Source of the DNA: Novipirellula aureliae
GTDB lineage: Bacteria; Planctomycetota; Planctomycetia; Pirellulales; Pirellulaceae
Assembly: GCF_007860185.1 (NCBI RefSeq)
Contig: NZ_SJPY01000003.1
Location: 620,001-684,000 of the forward strand
DNA: 64,000 nt
Reading direction: 5' to 3'
Shown here: in pieces, positions 9,605 to 20,000 of the stretch
Layout: each line of letters starts with the position of its first letter
Position numbering within the stretch: the first letter of the stretch is position 1
Program-made: the position numbers and the translations under genes
Notes under the pieces: model-generated
Databases searched by the model: none
Told to the model about the DNA's origin: nothing
The model's input: the letters and a program-made list of their open reading frames with translations, nothing else

Positions 9605-11280
9605 GATGCATCCTCCGAGACCCGATCGGTCACACTCACCGGATCGTCATCTTGCAAGAAATGAACGCCGCCAACAACGATCTGAGTGCCTGCGGGGAAA
9701 TCATCGCTGCCGATTGGGGAGACACGAAGCAACGATTCGGTATCAAGTTTTTGCGTCGGTTTGATTTCGATACGCGTTTTATGTGCCTTGCCATCTTCGA
9801 TGACGAAGAGATAGGTTTCGTCCGATTGCTCGTAGATCGCTTCGACCGGCACATAATAACCCGACTCGCTTTGGTCGTCGCCCAAATTGACGTCAACCAA
9901 ATCACCAGGCCGCAGCATCCAATGTTTTCCAGAATCGAAAACGATCGACTCACCATCCCAATTGGATTCTTGGCCGCATGGATACTCGAGCTCCCCTGCA
10001 ATCAGTGTTCGCGGGGTGATACGGTCGTTGTCCCCGAGAAAGGTCACCGGTTGAAAAACCCAATTGCCCAGAAACGGAATTCTCAGACCACTTGATTGGA
10101 TGTAGTGCTTTCGCACCTTCATCACATCCGGCATCCTTTGCATCAGCTCAAACCCGTCGAGCACCCACACAAAAGAGCCATGCTCATCGCTATCGATTGC
10201 GTCTTCTTCGACTAAGTAAATGCCGTTTTCGGAACCGACGATCTCGTTGACATTCAATGGCCAAATGTCAACCGTCCGGGCGACCGAGATGCCATCGACA
10301 CCTTTCGGCAGTTCACTGCGAAACTGCTTGTTGAGAAGCAGTAGCGTCACGGTAAACGTCCGCGTCGATGGATCCGCACTAGGGTCGACCATGTAGACCA
10401 TCGCATTTTGTATTTCGCTGGAACCATTAGGCATTGTGACAAGGACGGGAACTTGCCGACGCCGTTGGATCGATCGCGATTGTTCCGCCGAGACTTCAAT
10501 CGCCACTTTGATCGGGTCCATCATTTGCAAAGTCAACACAGGCGAACCAGCACTGACAACACTGCCTGGAACGACATGAACCTTCGAAATCTGGCCTCGA
10601 TAGGAGCCATACAAAACGGTGTGACTCAAATCTCGCTGAGCATCCTGTAGGTTCTGCTCGGCTACTGTGATTTTTGCGTCGGCAGACTTCAGTTCCGCGG
10701 CGGTTTGCTTCAATTGCGATCGCAAACCTGACAAGCGCAGCTTCTGTGTTTGCAGCCGGTTCGAACTTTGATCGTACTCGGCCTGCGAAACCGCGTTTTG
10801 AGCCTGGAGTGTTCGTATCCGTTCAAAGTCATCCTCCGCCAACCGCACATCCGCCTCCGCGGAACCGATATCGGCAGGCAGGGTGTCGTTTAAGCGAATT
10901 TCAACGATCTGCCGCTCCATTATCGCAACGTCAAGCGCAGCCCGCGCGGACTCGACGGCGACCTCGTAGCGTGCAGGATCAATCTTCGCCAACGGCGTTC
11001 CTTGAGTGATCAGTTTCTGGTCGACGTCCGTGATTTGACCGTCAACGTTCCTACCTGGCTCAAGCACCCATTGGATTCGCCCGGGAACTTCAAAACCGAT
11101 CTCTTCCACTTTCCAAGACTGAACCGTTCCCGATACCTGAAAAGAGGTTGGCGGGCTTGTTCTGCGCAGCTCCATCGCTGTCACCGGGTGCGCCGCTTTG
11201 GGCGCAAGTTTGAGCGGGGCCTTTTCACAGCCCAACGAGAGAAGAACCAGTGAAACGAGTAGCGTGATTTTGCGTTTCAT
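9601..11280 (-). CDS. RND pump periplasmic adaptor (membrane fusion protein)
   Basis: Links the inner-membrane pump to an outer channel. The N-terminus is a lipoprotein signal with Cys18 (LLSLGC), so the protein is probably lipid-anchored. It contains a biotinyl-lipoyl-like half, a long coiled-coil hairpin (about 130-230, rich in Ala, Glu and Gln), the second lipoyl half (YGSYRGQISKVHVVPGSVV) and a beta-barrel. At 559 residues it is longer than usual adaptors (~380); the extra part sits in the C-terminal half (about 320-440). First gene of the pump operon, divergent from the TetR gene. Confidence 0.88.
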   Translation of the reverse strand: MKRKITLLVSLVLLSLGCEKAPLKLAPKAAHPVTAMELRRTSPPTSFQVSGTVQSWKVEEIGFEVPGRIQWVLEPGRNVDGQITDVDQKLITQGTPLAKIDPARYEVAVESARAALDVAIMERQIVEIRLNDTLPADIGSAEADVRLAEDDFERIRTLQAQNAVSQAEYDQSSNRLQTQKLRLSGLRSQLKQTAAELKSADAKITVAEQNLQDAQRDLSHTVLYGSYRGQISKVHVVPGSVVSAGSPVLTLQMMDPIKVAIEVSAEQSRSIQRRRQVPVLVTMPNGSSEIQNAMVYMVDPSADPSTRTFTVTLLLLNKQFRSELPKGVDGISVARTVDIWPLNVNEIVGSENGIYLVEEDAIDSDEHGSFVWVLDGFELMQRMPDVMKVRKHYIQSSGLRIPFLGNWVFQPVTFLGDNDRITPRTLIAGELEYPCGQESNWDGESIVFDSGKHWMLRPGDLVDVNLGDDQSESGYYVPVEAIYEQSDETYLFVIEDGKAHKTRIEIKPTQKLDTESLLRVSPIGSDDFPAGTQIVVGGVHFLQDDDPVSVTDRVSEDAS

Positions 11281-11343
11281 TAACGAAATTGTTCATGAGA
11301 ATAGGGTCGGAAGCTTGCGCCACGACTGGCTTGCCGTCCCGCA

Positions 11344-11360
11344 AAGTATACTGTATAGTT
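11344..11360. promoter_or_regulatory. Candidate TetR operator
   Basis: AAGTATACTGTATAGTT is a near-perfect palindrome (TATAC-T-GTATA core with AA/TT outside). It lies between the divergent tetR and pump genes and on top of the pump -10 box, the standard arrangement for repression by the neighbouring TetR protein. Confidence 0.5.
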
Positions 11361-11372
11361 TACCTTTGGCAA
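11345..11372 (-). promoter_or_regulatory. Promoter of the efflux operon
   Basis: On the minus strand TTGCCA (11367-11372) and TATACT (11345-11350) are separated by 16 bp and point at the adaptor gene. The spacing and both boxes are close to the sigma-70 consensus. The palindrome at 11344-11360 covers the -10 box and part of the spacer. Confidence 0.5.
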
Positions 11373-11410
11373 TTGCACAAAATGTCGCACAGCTTTCTGG
11401 ACAACCGACG

Positions 11411-12010
11411 ATGCGAATGACGGACCGAAAACGAAAAGCAATTCTCGACGCCGCCGTCGATGAGTTCGTCGCTAGCGGGTACGACGGGACGAGCATGGAC
11501 CAAATTGCGACTTCCGCGGACGTTTCCAAGCGGACGGTGTACAAGCATTTTGCCAGCAAGGAGGAGCTGTTTGCGGAGATCATCCACAATCTGGTTGGCC
11601 AGATCGAATCGGTACCCGAGTTCACCTATGACTCAAAAAGATCGCTGGCGAACCAGCTGGAGGCAATCGCCTTAGAGATCGTCCAAGCGGTCAGTGATCC
11701 TGGTTTTCTAAGCTTGGCGAGAGTGATCGTTTCGCGGCTGATTGTTGCACCGGAGTTCAGCCAATTCATGTCGGAGCAAACCGCTCGAATTGATGCTCGC
11801 TTGGCAGACTGGCTTCAGCTCGCCCATAGCGATGGCCGAGTACAGATCCCTCAGGCGGATGTTGCAGCGGAGCAATTGATGGGGCTGCTTTTATCGTATG
11901 CGTTTTGGCCTGCTCTGCTGGGGATTCGCAGACAATCTCGCGGCCAACCACAACAAGCGTACGTAAAGCAATGTGTCAAAATGTTCTTGAGTGCCTACAT
12001 GCAATCGTAG
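11411..12010 (+). CDS. TetR/AcrR-family transcriptional regulator
   Basis: Probable local repressor of the divergent RND pump. The 199 residues start with the DNA-binding domain: KRKAILDAAVDEFVASGYDG, TSMDQIATSADVSKRTVYKH, FASKEELF (about 7-56). The C-terminal helical ligand domain resembles TetR proteins with an AefR-like C-terminal domain (LSLARVIVSRLIVAPEFSQF). The frame is open further upstream, but ATG 11411 gives the normal family start. Its stop lies inside an 18-bp hairpin. By family logic, pump substrates or related compounds would release it from DNA. Confidence 0.9.
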   Translation: MRMTDRKRKAILDAAVDEFVASGYDGTSMDQIATSADVSKRTVYKHFASKEELFAEIIHNLVGQIESVPEFTYDSKRSLANQLEAIALEIVQAVSDPGFLSLARVIVSRLIVAPEFSQFMSEQTARIDARLADWLQLAHSDGRVQIPQADVAAEQLMGLLLSYAFWPALLGIRRQSRGQPQQAYVKQCVKMFLSAYMQS

Positions 12011-12062
12011 TGGATCTTGTTAAAGATTCTTTCGAGCAAGGATTTTTAACAAGATCCACTAC
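12007..12062. terminator. 18-bp perfect hairpin at the end of the TetR gene
   Basis: The arms GTAGTGGATCTTGTTAAA (12007-12024) and 12045-12062 are perfectly complementary with a 20-nt loop. The left arm includes the TetR stop codon. There is no clear T-run on either side, so it is a strong hairpin that may end or stabilise transcripts, not a classical intrinsic terminator. Confidence 0.55.
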
Positions 12063-12086
12063 CACAAGACGGACGAGGCGAAGCAA

Positions 12087-12128
12087 ACAAAAAAAAAGCA
12101 CCAAACGTCGTGAATGACGCTTGGTGCT
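12087..12128 (-). terminator. Rho-independent terminator of the cold-shock gene
   Basis: On the minus strand AGCACCAA...TTGGTGCT (12121-12128 pairing with 12097-12104, extended by a GACG/CGTC pair) is followed by a run of T (12088-12097 on the opposite strand). It lies about 60 bp past the stop of the cold-shock gene. Confidence 0.8.
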
Positions 12129-12185
12129 TCGCAGCTTTATCTTTTAAGAAATCAAATCAATCAGCAGCTAGGCCGATTCGCTCGA

Positions 12186-12389
12186 TTACTCGCCGGCAAG
12201 TTGAACATTTTCGGCGCGTGGGCCCTTAGGACCTTTGCCGATGTTGTAAGTCACGAGTTGGCCTTCGCGAAGATCGTCATAGCTGACGCCTTCGAGAGCT
12301 GAACTGTGAAAAAACATGTCGGTACCAGTATCGGTTTCGATGAAACCAAAACCTTTGTCAGTAACCCGCTTGATCTTACCTTCTGCCAT
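12186..12389 (-). CDS. Cold-shock protein, CspA family
   Basis: A 67-residue single-domain nucleic-acid-binding beta-barrel, an RNA chaperone in the cytoplasm. RNP1 reads KGFGFIE and RNP2 reads DMFFHSS (usual form VFVHFS). The length is exactly that of the family. A long AT-rich leader upstream (12390-12690) fits the long 5' UTR typical of csp genes, and a terminator follows. The next gene upstream on the same strand is a DEAD-box RNA helicase, a common cold-response partner. Confidence 0.93.
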   Translation of the reverse strand: MAEGKIKRVTDKGFGFIETDTGTDMFFHSSALEGVSYDDLREGQLVTYNIGKGPKGPRAENVQLAGE

Positions 12390-12691
12390 CTTCTTCTACC
12401 TAATCTTCTCTAAACAAGTATGCAGTCAATGCCGAATGAAACGCTCATTTGATCTGACTACATTTGGAATTTACAAGTTGCAAATCCCGTAACAAAAATG
12501 CCCTGTCGAAACCGCCCTTTTCAAAATACAGAAGTATGAAAAACACTTCTCATTCTTAAATCGGGATGACCTCTCGGGGGTAACTTCTCGGAGGTAGTAT
12601 ACCCTAACGAAAGCCCGCGTGGGTATCCGTTTGGATATTTAATTAAAACCTTTTTATTAATAATCGTTCCCCGGTCCCAATGACCAAGCAA
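12390..12691 (-). other. Leader region of the cold-shock gene, no gene
   Basis: About 300 bp without a coding frame between the helicase stop and the cold-shock start. It holds a small repeat (CTCTCGGGGGTAA / TTCTCGGAGGTAG, about 12571-12598) and an AT-rich run (about 12640-12662). By analogy with other csp genes it may be a structured 5' UTR. This is inference. Confidence 0.4.
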
Positions 12692-14038
12692 CTATGCTTT
12701 GACGGTCGCCCGTTTGCGTTGACCAAACGACTTCTTCGGTCCGCGTTTTCCATTACCGGATCCGCGTGGGTCGGTCGAGCCGTTGGAAGCGGTCCGTTTG
12801 GGGCGCGCCGAGTTTGAGCCGTAGCGACTCCGGCTGTTTCCAAACCGCCGACGACCTCCCGACTTTTGGCCACCGCCGCCGCCCGACGACTTATCCCACT
12901 GAAAATCGGTGGATTGGCAATTCGGGTCGAGTGGTATTTTTTGTCCAATCAATCTTTCAATTGCGCTAAGCTCATCTCGCTCGGTCGGTGTACAGAACGA
13001 AACCGCGATCCCGTCCGCACCGGCGCGTCCCGTTCGCCCAATTCGATGCACGTAACTTTCAGCCTCCACAGGCATGTCATAATTGACGACATGGCTAATC
13101 CCATCGATATCAATTCCGCGTGCAGCCACGTCGGTGGCCACCAAGACTTGGACCTGCTTGCGTTTGAACGCGTCAAGCGCACGCTGGCGAGCATTCTGCG
13201 ACTTATTGCCATGAATGGCGACCGCTTTGAATTTGCCTTTGGACAACTTCTCCGCCAGCACGTTCGCCCCCCGCTTGGTGCGTGTAAACACGATCACGCG
13301 TTCGACATCGTCACCCAACAGTAGCTTCTCTAAATGTGGCAACTTGGAATTTCTCTCCAAGAAGGCAACACGTTGTTCGATCCGCTCGACGCTAGTCGTC
13401 TTCGGCGTCACATTCACGGTCACCGGTTCAAACAAAAGTGACTGAGCGAGATCGACGATCTTAGGCGGCATGGTTGCCGAAAAGAACAACGATTGACGCT
13501 GCTCAGGCAATTCCCTGATGATCCGTTTCAGGTCGGGTAAAAAACCCATGTCGAGCATTCGGTCGGCTTCGTCGAGAACGAAAACTTCCAATTGGTCCAA
13601 ACGAACGAAACCCTGGTTCATCAGGTCGAGCAGTCGTCCTGGGGTTGCGACCAGAACATGAGCCCCACGATTGAGGGCACGCACCTGGCCAGCCTGATTC
13701 ACGCCACCGTAGACCAGCACATGGCGAAGCCGTAGGTGTTTTCCATAAGTCGCAAAGCTTTCGCCAATTTGAATAGCTAGCTCACGCGTCGGTGCCAAGA
13801 CCAATGCTAGTGGTTGGTTTGGACGTGCTTTCCGAGCTTCTTTGCCGAGATAGTTGAGGATCGGCAACGCGAAAGCAGCGGTTTTTCCAGTACCCGTTTG
13901 GGCACAGCCGAGAACATCGTACTCATCAAGAGCGGCTGGAATCGTTTGGGCTTGAATTGGCGTTGGTGTCGTATAATTTTGTTCTTTTAGCGATCGTTTT
14001 AGTGGCTCGATCAGTTCCAGTTCATCAAAAGTCTTCAA
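12692..14038 (-). CDS. DEAD-box ATP-dependent RNA helicase (RhlE-like)
   Basis: Unwinds RNA in the cytoplasm, probably in ribosome assembly or cold-stress RNA handling. The 448 residues carry the full motif set: Q motif (PTPIQAQ), AQTGTGKT (46-53), PTRELA (83-88), TPGR (132-135), DEAD (156-159), SAT (187-189), VIVFTRTK and HRIGRTGRAG. The tail from about 385 is Gly/Arg/Lys-rich and disordered, as in RhlE-type proteins. The start is TTG at 14038 with AAGGA upstream; no ATG fits the family start. Confidence 0.93.
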   Translation of the reverse strand: MKTFDELELIEPLKRSLKEQNYTTPTPIQAQTIPAALDEYDVLGCAQTGTGKTAAFALPILNYLGKEARKARPNQPLALVLAPTRELAIQIGESFATYGKHLRLRHVLVYGGVNQAGQVRALNRGAHVLVATPGRLLDLMNQGFVRLDQLEVFVLDEADRMLDMGFLPDLKRIIRELPEQRQSLFFSATMPPKIVDLAQSLLFEPVTVNVTPKTTSVERIEQRVAFLERNSKLPHLEKLLLGDDVERVIVFTRTKRGANVLAEKLSKGKFKAVAIHGNKSQNARQRALDAFKRKQVQVLVATDVAARGIDIDGISHVVNYDMPVEAESYVHRIGRTGRAGADGIAVSFCTPTERDELSAIERLIGQKIPLDPNCQSTDFQWDKSSGGGGGQKSGGRRRFGNSRSRYGSNSARPKRTASNGSTDPRGSGNGKRGPKKSFGQRKRATVKA

Positions 14039-14622
14039 AGGGTTTTCCTTGGTTGTCTAAACTATTCTAGTAATGCAAAATGTTGGTATTTCCGCACGCT
14101 GAGCATCCCGCAAGTGAAGCGACTGAGATCACAGATCTCGCGTCAACACCACGGCTACTCGACCAGAGCTTGGGATCACGACTCGTGATCACCCTATGTG
14201 CGGCGACTGATTGATTTTGCAAACCAAGACAGTCGTCTGGATCGTTCGTTTCGATTCTGGACAAACAAGAAAGTCTCAGAATGGGGGTGCGTCCTTGAAT
14301 GACGCTGGTTGGAACCCAGTGCGATCAACACAACCGTTAGGAACCAACTAATTTGCAGCAAATCAAGTCTGCTGCGATTGAACTAAGGTGCAAGAGGATC
14401 CAGATACTCTGTTAGAAACCCTAGTTTCGCCGGAAAACGTCACTCCGGTGAGTCAACGTTACTCGCTTCTTTCCGACCTTCTTTTTTAGCCTTCTTTTTG
14501 CCAATCCACCCCTTCGGAAGGACGTGGCCTACGAAGGAAGTGTACCCGCAAGGCAAGGAATTGCCAATAGCTAACCTCAATAAAGTTTGCTTTTGATTCT
14601 TTTTGTGCCGATTTGCATGGCG
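14039..14622. other. Intergenic with two short palindromes
   Basis: No gene seen in 584 bp. GAGATC-aca-GATCTC (14125-14139) and GATCACG-act-CGTGATC (14174-14190) are perfect inverted repeats upstream of the helicase. They may be regulator sites or short hairpins. Confidence 0.45.
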
Positions 14623-16785
14623 TTAACGTCGCGATCCAGCTTGGCGACTTGCCATTGCTGGCGTCTGCCACGCCGGACCAACCTTGTAGACTCGCTCATA
14701 GAACATGGCAAGAGATCTCAGAGCATGTCCTTTGGGACCAATCTCCCAGTCGTGATCTCGTTCGTTCCACATCGCCGATAGCAGAAAGCGAACGCCGTTG
14801 ACGAGACGAGGATCTTGCAGTTCGGAATCAGGCGTATGCGTCAACAACCATTCGATGATATGGCCTGTGGTTTGGATCTTACGATCCAAATCACCATTGT
14901 CTTGACGGCCTGCAAACCAGTTCGTGCTCATCGAGCCATCGCGGTTCTGCAGCGTGTAGGCATACTTCACAAAGTCATCCGTGAAAGCTGCTGCTCGTGA
15001 CCATTGGCCGGTGATCGGTTTACCCTCGATGCGTCGTTTTCGTAACGCATGATCGTAGGCCATCAAGCGGTGCGTTCCCCCGCAGGTTTGACCAACGATG
15101 GGTTGCGACAACTCTTCGCGAATCAATCGCTCGAAATCCCATTCGCGTCGGTCGGCCCCGATCCAAGTTTGATCGGTGTCCAAGTAGTGTGCCAGACCGA
15201 TGAGATTGAAAGTAAGCTCATCCCCACTTTCGCAATCTGCCATTTCGGCTTTGACCACATCGAGAACACTAAATCGCGTTCGCCCGACATAAAGCGGGTA
15301 GTCGATCGGCACTTTCGCCAATGCACAAACGGTCAAGAACTGAGCTTGATGGCCTTGCAGCCCAATCCCACTCTTGACTTCGATGCCACCTTGAGGGTTG
15401 AGCCCTAGCAATTTTTGACCGCGGCACGCATTGTTCCCGGCGATCCAAGCAATCGCACTGTAGTCGCGACGATTGGCGATAATCTTTGTATCGATCCCCC
15501 ACACCATCATGGCGTGCATCATGCCCCAATTGCTTCGCCCGTTGGCAACTTCGGTTTGCTTGTAGTAGTACTGCAAACAATTCTGAATGGAGCCCTGCAT
15601 ACGCTGGACCGTCGGCGTCAAGCGGATCGCTTCCGCTGGACGTCCCGTGTAATCCAACCGGATAACCGGTGCCGGTTTGGCGTCCGCCCGTGGGCTAGCC
15701 GATTGCGGGCCGTTCGGCTCGATTATGACCTCTTCGAACTGGTCGCCAACGCGAAATTGGTCACCGACCGATTGGCGTGGCACGGATCGAGCAGCACTCT
15801 CGCTCGGCTTCGTAACTTTTTTTCGTGGAACCGCTCGCACCTCTTTGGACTCAACACTCACTTCACGATCGGCGCGGCTCAGACTTCGAATTTCAATTGC
15901 GTCCTCTGCGAGTCCGTCTTCAATACGCTGCAAGGACGGCGACGGGCTACGGTTGCCATTGAGAGAACGTGGCGTTCCGTCACGATCAATGCGAAGTCGG
16001 CGAATCGCAACAGGCGACTCCTCTACCGATGGCTCATCCGACAAGGACTCCTCCGTCTCAGGCGTTACCTGCGGTTCCTCACCGACCGCCACATCCCTCA
16101 TTCGCTCCGCTTGCGTGGGCCTAGCAGGAACCGATACCACGGGTTCGAACAACTCGAGTTGTTCGCTCGATTCTCGCCGAGGTGGATTGATCTTGGTGTT
16201 GGCTTTTTGTTCAGGCAACGCTTGCTCTTCGGGACGAACCGCTTGCCGCTCCCTAGCAACGGGCTGAGCGAGCTGAATCGGCCGTGGATCGCTTAGCGGT
16301 TGCTTACTGCCGATCGCATCACGAGCAACCCAGCCGTCATTGATAGCATTCGCGGTCGTTCGCGAAGAACCAATCGGGGCTGCCTGTGAGGGAGGAAGTT
16401 GCGGCAGGACCTGTTGCATCCGAGGTGGTAGCGACGGCGGGTCAGCTGGCTTCGGTCGACGTTCAAAACCTCGTGCCTTGTCGACCGCCTCAACAGACGA
16501 CGCTTCGGGCGTTTTAGCCAAGCGATTTAGCTCTTCTGGAGATTTGATCAAAATATCGACCAGCTTGGGTCGGCGAGCAACCCGCACCTCTTCCACGGCA
16601 TCTTCCGAAGCGGGCGTCAGCTTTAGCTCGAGCGCGGAACTTACCGTCGACGCCTCCTCTGCCCACCCGGATGGTACAGCGGTAAATGAAGAACACGAAA
16701 GGGCTAGCAGTAAGGTCAGGTAAGATCGCTTGCCGAAGCGATTAGTATTGTAGATCACGTTTGACTCCGAGAGACGAAGGGGCAT
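14623..16785 (-). CDS. Large secreted protein of unknown function
   Basis: From ATG 16785 the protein has 720 residues, a signal peptide (KRSYLTLLLALSCSSFTAVP then SGWAEE), about 330 residues of low-complexity Pro/Glu/Arg-rich sequence and a folded C-terminal domain of roughly 330 residues. That domain starts near RMQGSIQNCLQYYYKQTEVA and includes MMHAMMVWGIDTKI, GQTCGGTHRLMAYDHALRKR and RDGSMSTNWFAGRQD. The helical pattern recalls alpha/alpha-toroid (terpenoid-cyclase-like) folds, but no catalytic motif is recognised. I know similar proteins only from planctomycetes. An upstream start at 16881 would bury the signal peptide. Confidence 0.65.
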   Translation of the reverse strand: MPLRLSESNVIYNTNRFGKRSYLTLLLALSCSSFTAVPSGWAEEASTVSSALELKLTPASEDAVEEVRVARRPKLVDILIKSPEELNRLAKTPEASSVEAVDKARGFERRPKPADPPSLPPRMQQVLPQLPPSQAAPIGSSRTTANAINDGWVARDAIGSKQPLSDPRPIQLAQPVARERQAVRPEEQALPEQKANTKINPPRRESSEQLELFEPVVSVPARPTQAERMRDVAVGEEPQVTPETEESLSDEPSVEESPVAIRRLRIDRDGTPRSLNGNRSPSPSLQRIEDGLAEDAIEIRSLSRADREVSVESKEVRAVPRKKVTKPSESAARSVPRQSVGDQFRVGDQFEEVIIEPNGPQSASPRADAKPAPVIRLDYTGRPAEAIRLTPTVQRMQGSIQNCLQYYYKQTEVANGRSNWGMMHAMMVWGIDTKIIANRRDYSAIAWIAGNNACRGQKLLGLNPQGGIEVKSGIGLQGHQAQFLTVCALAKVPIDYPLYVGRTRFSVLDVVKAEMADCESGDELTFNLIGLAHYLDTDQTWIGADRREWDFERLIREELSQPIVGQTCGGTHRLMAYDHALRKRRIEGKPITGQWSRAAAFTDDFVKYAYTLQNRDGSMSTNWFAGRQDNGDLDRKIQTTGHIIEWLLTHTPDSELQDPRLVNGVRFLLSAMWNERDHDWEIGPKGHALRSLAMFYERVYKVGPAWQTPAMASRQAGSRR

Positions 16786-17052
16786 ACGTGAAGCTATCGG
16801 ACAATTCAGTCTTCGAATTAACTCGGAAATTCGCTTCAATCGCGGTACCAAGACTTTCGTGACAAAACGGCACAACTGCACTCAATTTGTGACAATTTAG
16901 AAAAACTTGGTAGGGCTCGATACGAATAATTAAAGTGACGGGGCGCCAATTTCTTGACGACACGCGTTGGCCGAATGCCGCCAAAACACGGGGGGAAAGC
17001 GCCGTATCACCCAGGCTGGACTGCAACCACACCGCGTTTTGGATGATGTAGA

Positions 17053-20000
17053 ATGGCCGCTATGAACGCACCCTGTTTCACCGAGCTGCCGAACCTACCA
17101 CGCAAGTGGTTCTTCCTATTGGCCGTCGCCTTAGCGATGCCAGGAATCCAATTAGCGGGATACCGAACAAACGACTGCTGGGCCGAATTCCCCGCCCTGT
17201 TCAATACTGAAAAGCAAGCCGACAAACCAGTCATGTCCGCAACGGTCGCGGCGGCGTCCATCGAACTTCCGGAGCGGTTTCACGCGTCGGCCTTTGCGGC
17301 GGAACCCGAGGTGATGAATCCAATCGCAATGGCATGGGATGGACGCGGACGACTTTGGGTTGCCGAGAACTTCACCTATGCCGAGCGCAGCCAACGATTT
17401 CAATTGGATCTGCGCGATCGTGTTCTCATCTTCGATAATACATCGGCTGACCACTTTGCAACTCGCCGCGTCTTCACCGATGACATTCAAATGCTGACGG
17501 GATTGGAAATCGGTTATGGTGGCGTTTGGCTAATGTGTCCTCCGAGGTTGTTGTTCCTAGCCGACAAAGATCAAGACGATACGCCGGATGGGCCCGCCAC
17601 CGTCGTTTTGGATGGGTTTACCGTGGCCCAACAAAACTATCACAACTTTGCCAATGGACTACGATTCGGTCCCGATGGCTGGCTGTACGGTCGATGTGGT
17701 GGATCATGCCCAGGCAAAATCGGCACCCCTGAGACCCCGGACTCGAATCGACCTGCGCTGACCGGCGGCGTATGGCGATACCACCCGCTAAGCAAAGCGG
17801 TGGAGGTTTTGAACGCAGGAACGACGAACCCTTGGGGGCATGACTGGAACGATGTCGGCGAGATGTTCTTTTGCAATACCGTCAACGGACACCTTTGGCA
17901 CACGATCGCGGGTGCTCATCATCCACGCCCCTTCACACTCGATCCCAATCGGCGTACTTACGAACCAATCGATTTCCATGCCGATCATTGGCACTTTGAT
18001 ACAGGAAAAAAGTGGATGGAATCACGCGATGGATCCGCTAACGATTACGGCGGCGGCCACGCCCATTCGGGAACACTCGTCTATCAAGGTGGACGATGGC
18101 CCAAACAATATGATGGCGCATTGTTCACATTGAACTTTCATGGAAGACGTGCAAATCGTGAACGGATCGAAGCGGACGGCAGCGGGTACACGATTAAACA
18201 TGGCAGCGACTTTTTTTTAGCGGCTGACCCTTGGTTTCGTGGTATCGACTTGTCTACGGGTCCAGACGGAAATGTGTTTGTCTTGGATTGGTCCGATACA
18301 GGAGAATGCCATGAACACACCGGCGTTCACCGTGAAAGTGGTCGGATCTACAAAATCAGCTATGATCCACAGCAAAGTGAATCCAATGTGCCGAGTCGCA
18401 AAATCGCGGAGGTCGATTTCGCAGCAGGCAAAAGCAATGATTTGCATGATTGGCCGGCGAGCGAATTGGTGCTGGCTCATCGTGCCAGCAATCGCTGGTA
18501 TCTGCGTCAAGCACGACTCGAACTCATCCGTCGGACACGACTCAACGTCGAACATGACGATCCACAAACGATGGACGCAGCGATCGCAGAACTGCGGAAA
18601 AACCTACTGGTGGACAAAAGCAATTCGCCAGCCGTTACCGTTCAATCCCTGTTGACACTTCACGCTTGCAGCAAGTTGGATCAAGATGAAGTTGTCCGCC
18701 TGATGACGACCCATCCGTACCCATCCGTCAGACGTACAGCGGTTCGGATTGCCACCGAGGCGTGGCCGATCGATGACGTGATGGGACCTTCTTGGAAAGC
18801 AAACTTTTCGGCAACGGTAAACCAAGACAATTCGCTCGACAAGCTTGTGGAGACCTTCGCTAACATGGCAAGGAACGAGTCGAACGCCAGTGTTCGTTTG
18901 GCCCTAGCATCGACGCTGCAAAGATTGCCGATCGACCGCCGAAAAACGTTGGCGATTGAGTTGGTCGCTCATGCCGAAGATGCTGGCGACCATAATATTC
19001 CGCTAATGATTTGGTATGGATTGATACCGCTAGGCAGCCGGGATGCAGGCGAGCTAGTCGAGATTGCTGGTAGGTGCCGGATTCCCACAACTCTAAAATG
19101 GATCGCGCGTTGTGTTGCCGAAGAGATGCGTCGACAACCGCAAGCGTTCGACGCATTACTGGTCGAGATTTGCAATCGGTCATCCATCGGGGAACAGGAG
19201 ACAATGATGAGTGGAATCTGTGACGGGCTGCGTGGATGGAAGCGAGCCGACCGACCCGAAGCATGGAATCAAATTGCGGCGCTCCGTGCAAAGCCGCTGG
19301 AACGCTATGTTCGAGAACTTGGCGTGTTGTTTGGTGATGGCCGAGCTTTGCAAGAACTAAAACAAACAGCCCTTGGGAAGAATAGCGAGTCCGTGTCCTA
19401 CGAATCGCGTCTATCCGCTTTGGAAACATTGATCCAAGTTGGCGACGATGATTTGCGAGCCATTTGCGAAAGCTTGCTTCCAGATGCTCGGATGAATGTT
19501 CTTGCGGCGGAGGGCTTGGCGAAATTCGACGATCCGTCGATCGCCCGCCAGTTGATTCGCCGCTACTTCGCGTTTCGTAGCCCCGATCGACCAAAAATTA
19601 TCTCCTTGTTGGTTAGCCGGAAATCGTTTGCGAATGAATTATTGAAGGCAATCCAAGAGGAAAAAATCCATCGATCCGATTTATCTGCGTTTCAAGCGAG
19701 ACAAATCCAAAGTCATCACGATCAATCGCTCAACCGTACCCTTGCCAACGTGTGGGGCCAAGTTCACGACACCCCTGCGGCAAGACTAGAACAAATCGAC
19801 AAGCTCAAGCAAGCATTGTCGACGGAAACCATCGCAGCGTCAGATAAATCAAACGGGCGAACTTTGTTTAACAAACACTGCAGCACATGTCACCGCCTTT
19901 ATGGCGAAGGGGCAACGTTTGGCCCCGACCTTTCTGGTGCAAACCGGAGTGATCTCGATTATTTACTCTCGAACATCGTCGACCCTAGCGGCGTGGTCGA

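Noticed and set aside
15415-16296. 293-codon plus frame
   Set aside because: Antisense to the secreted protein gene at 14623-16785; very rich in Arg and Leu as expected for a shadow.
18860-19594. 244-codon minus frame
   Set aside because: Antisense to the CxxCH protein, whose domains are clearly conserved on the plus strand.
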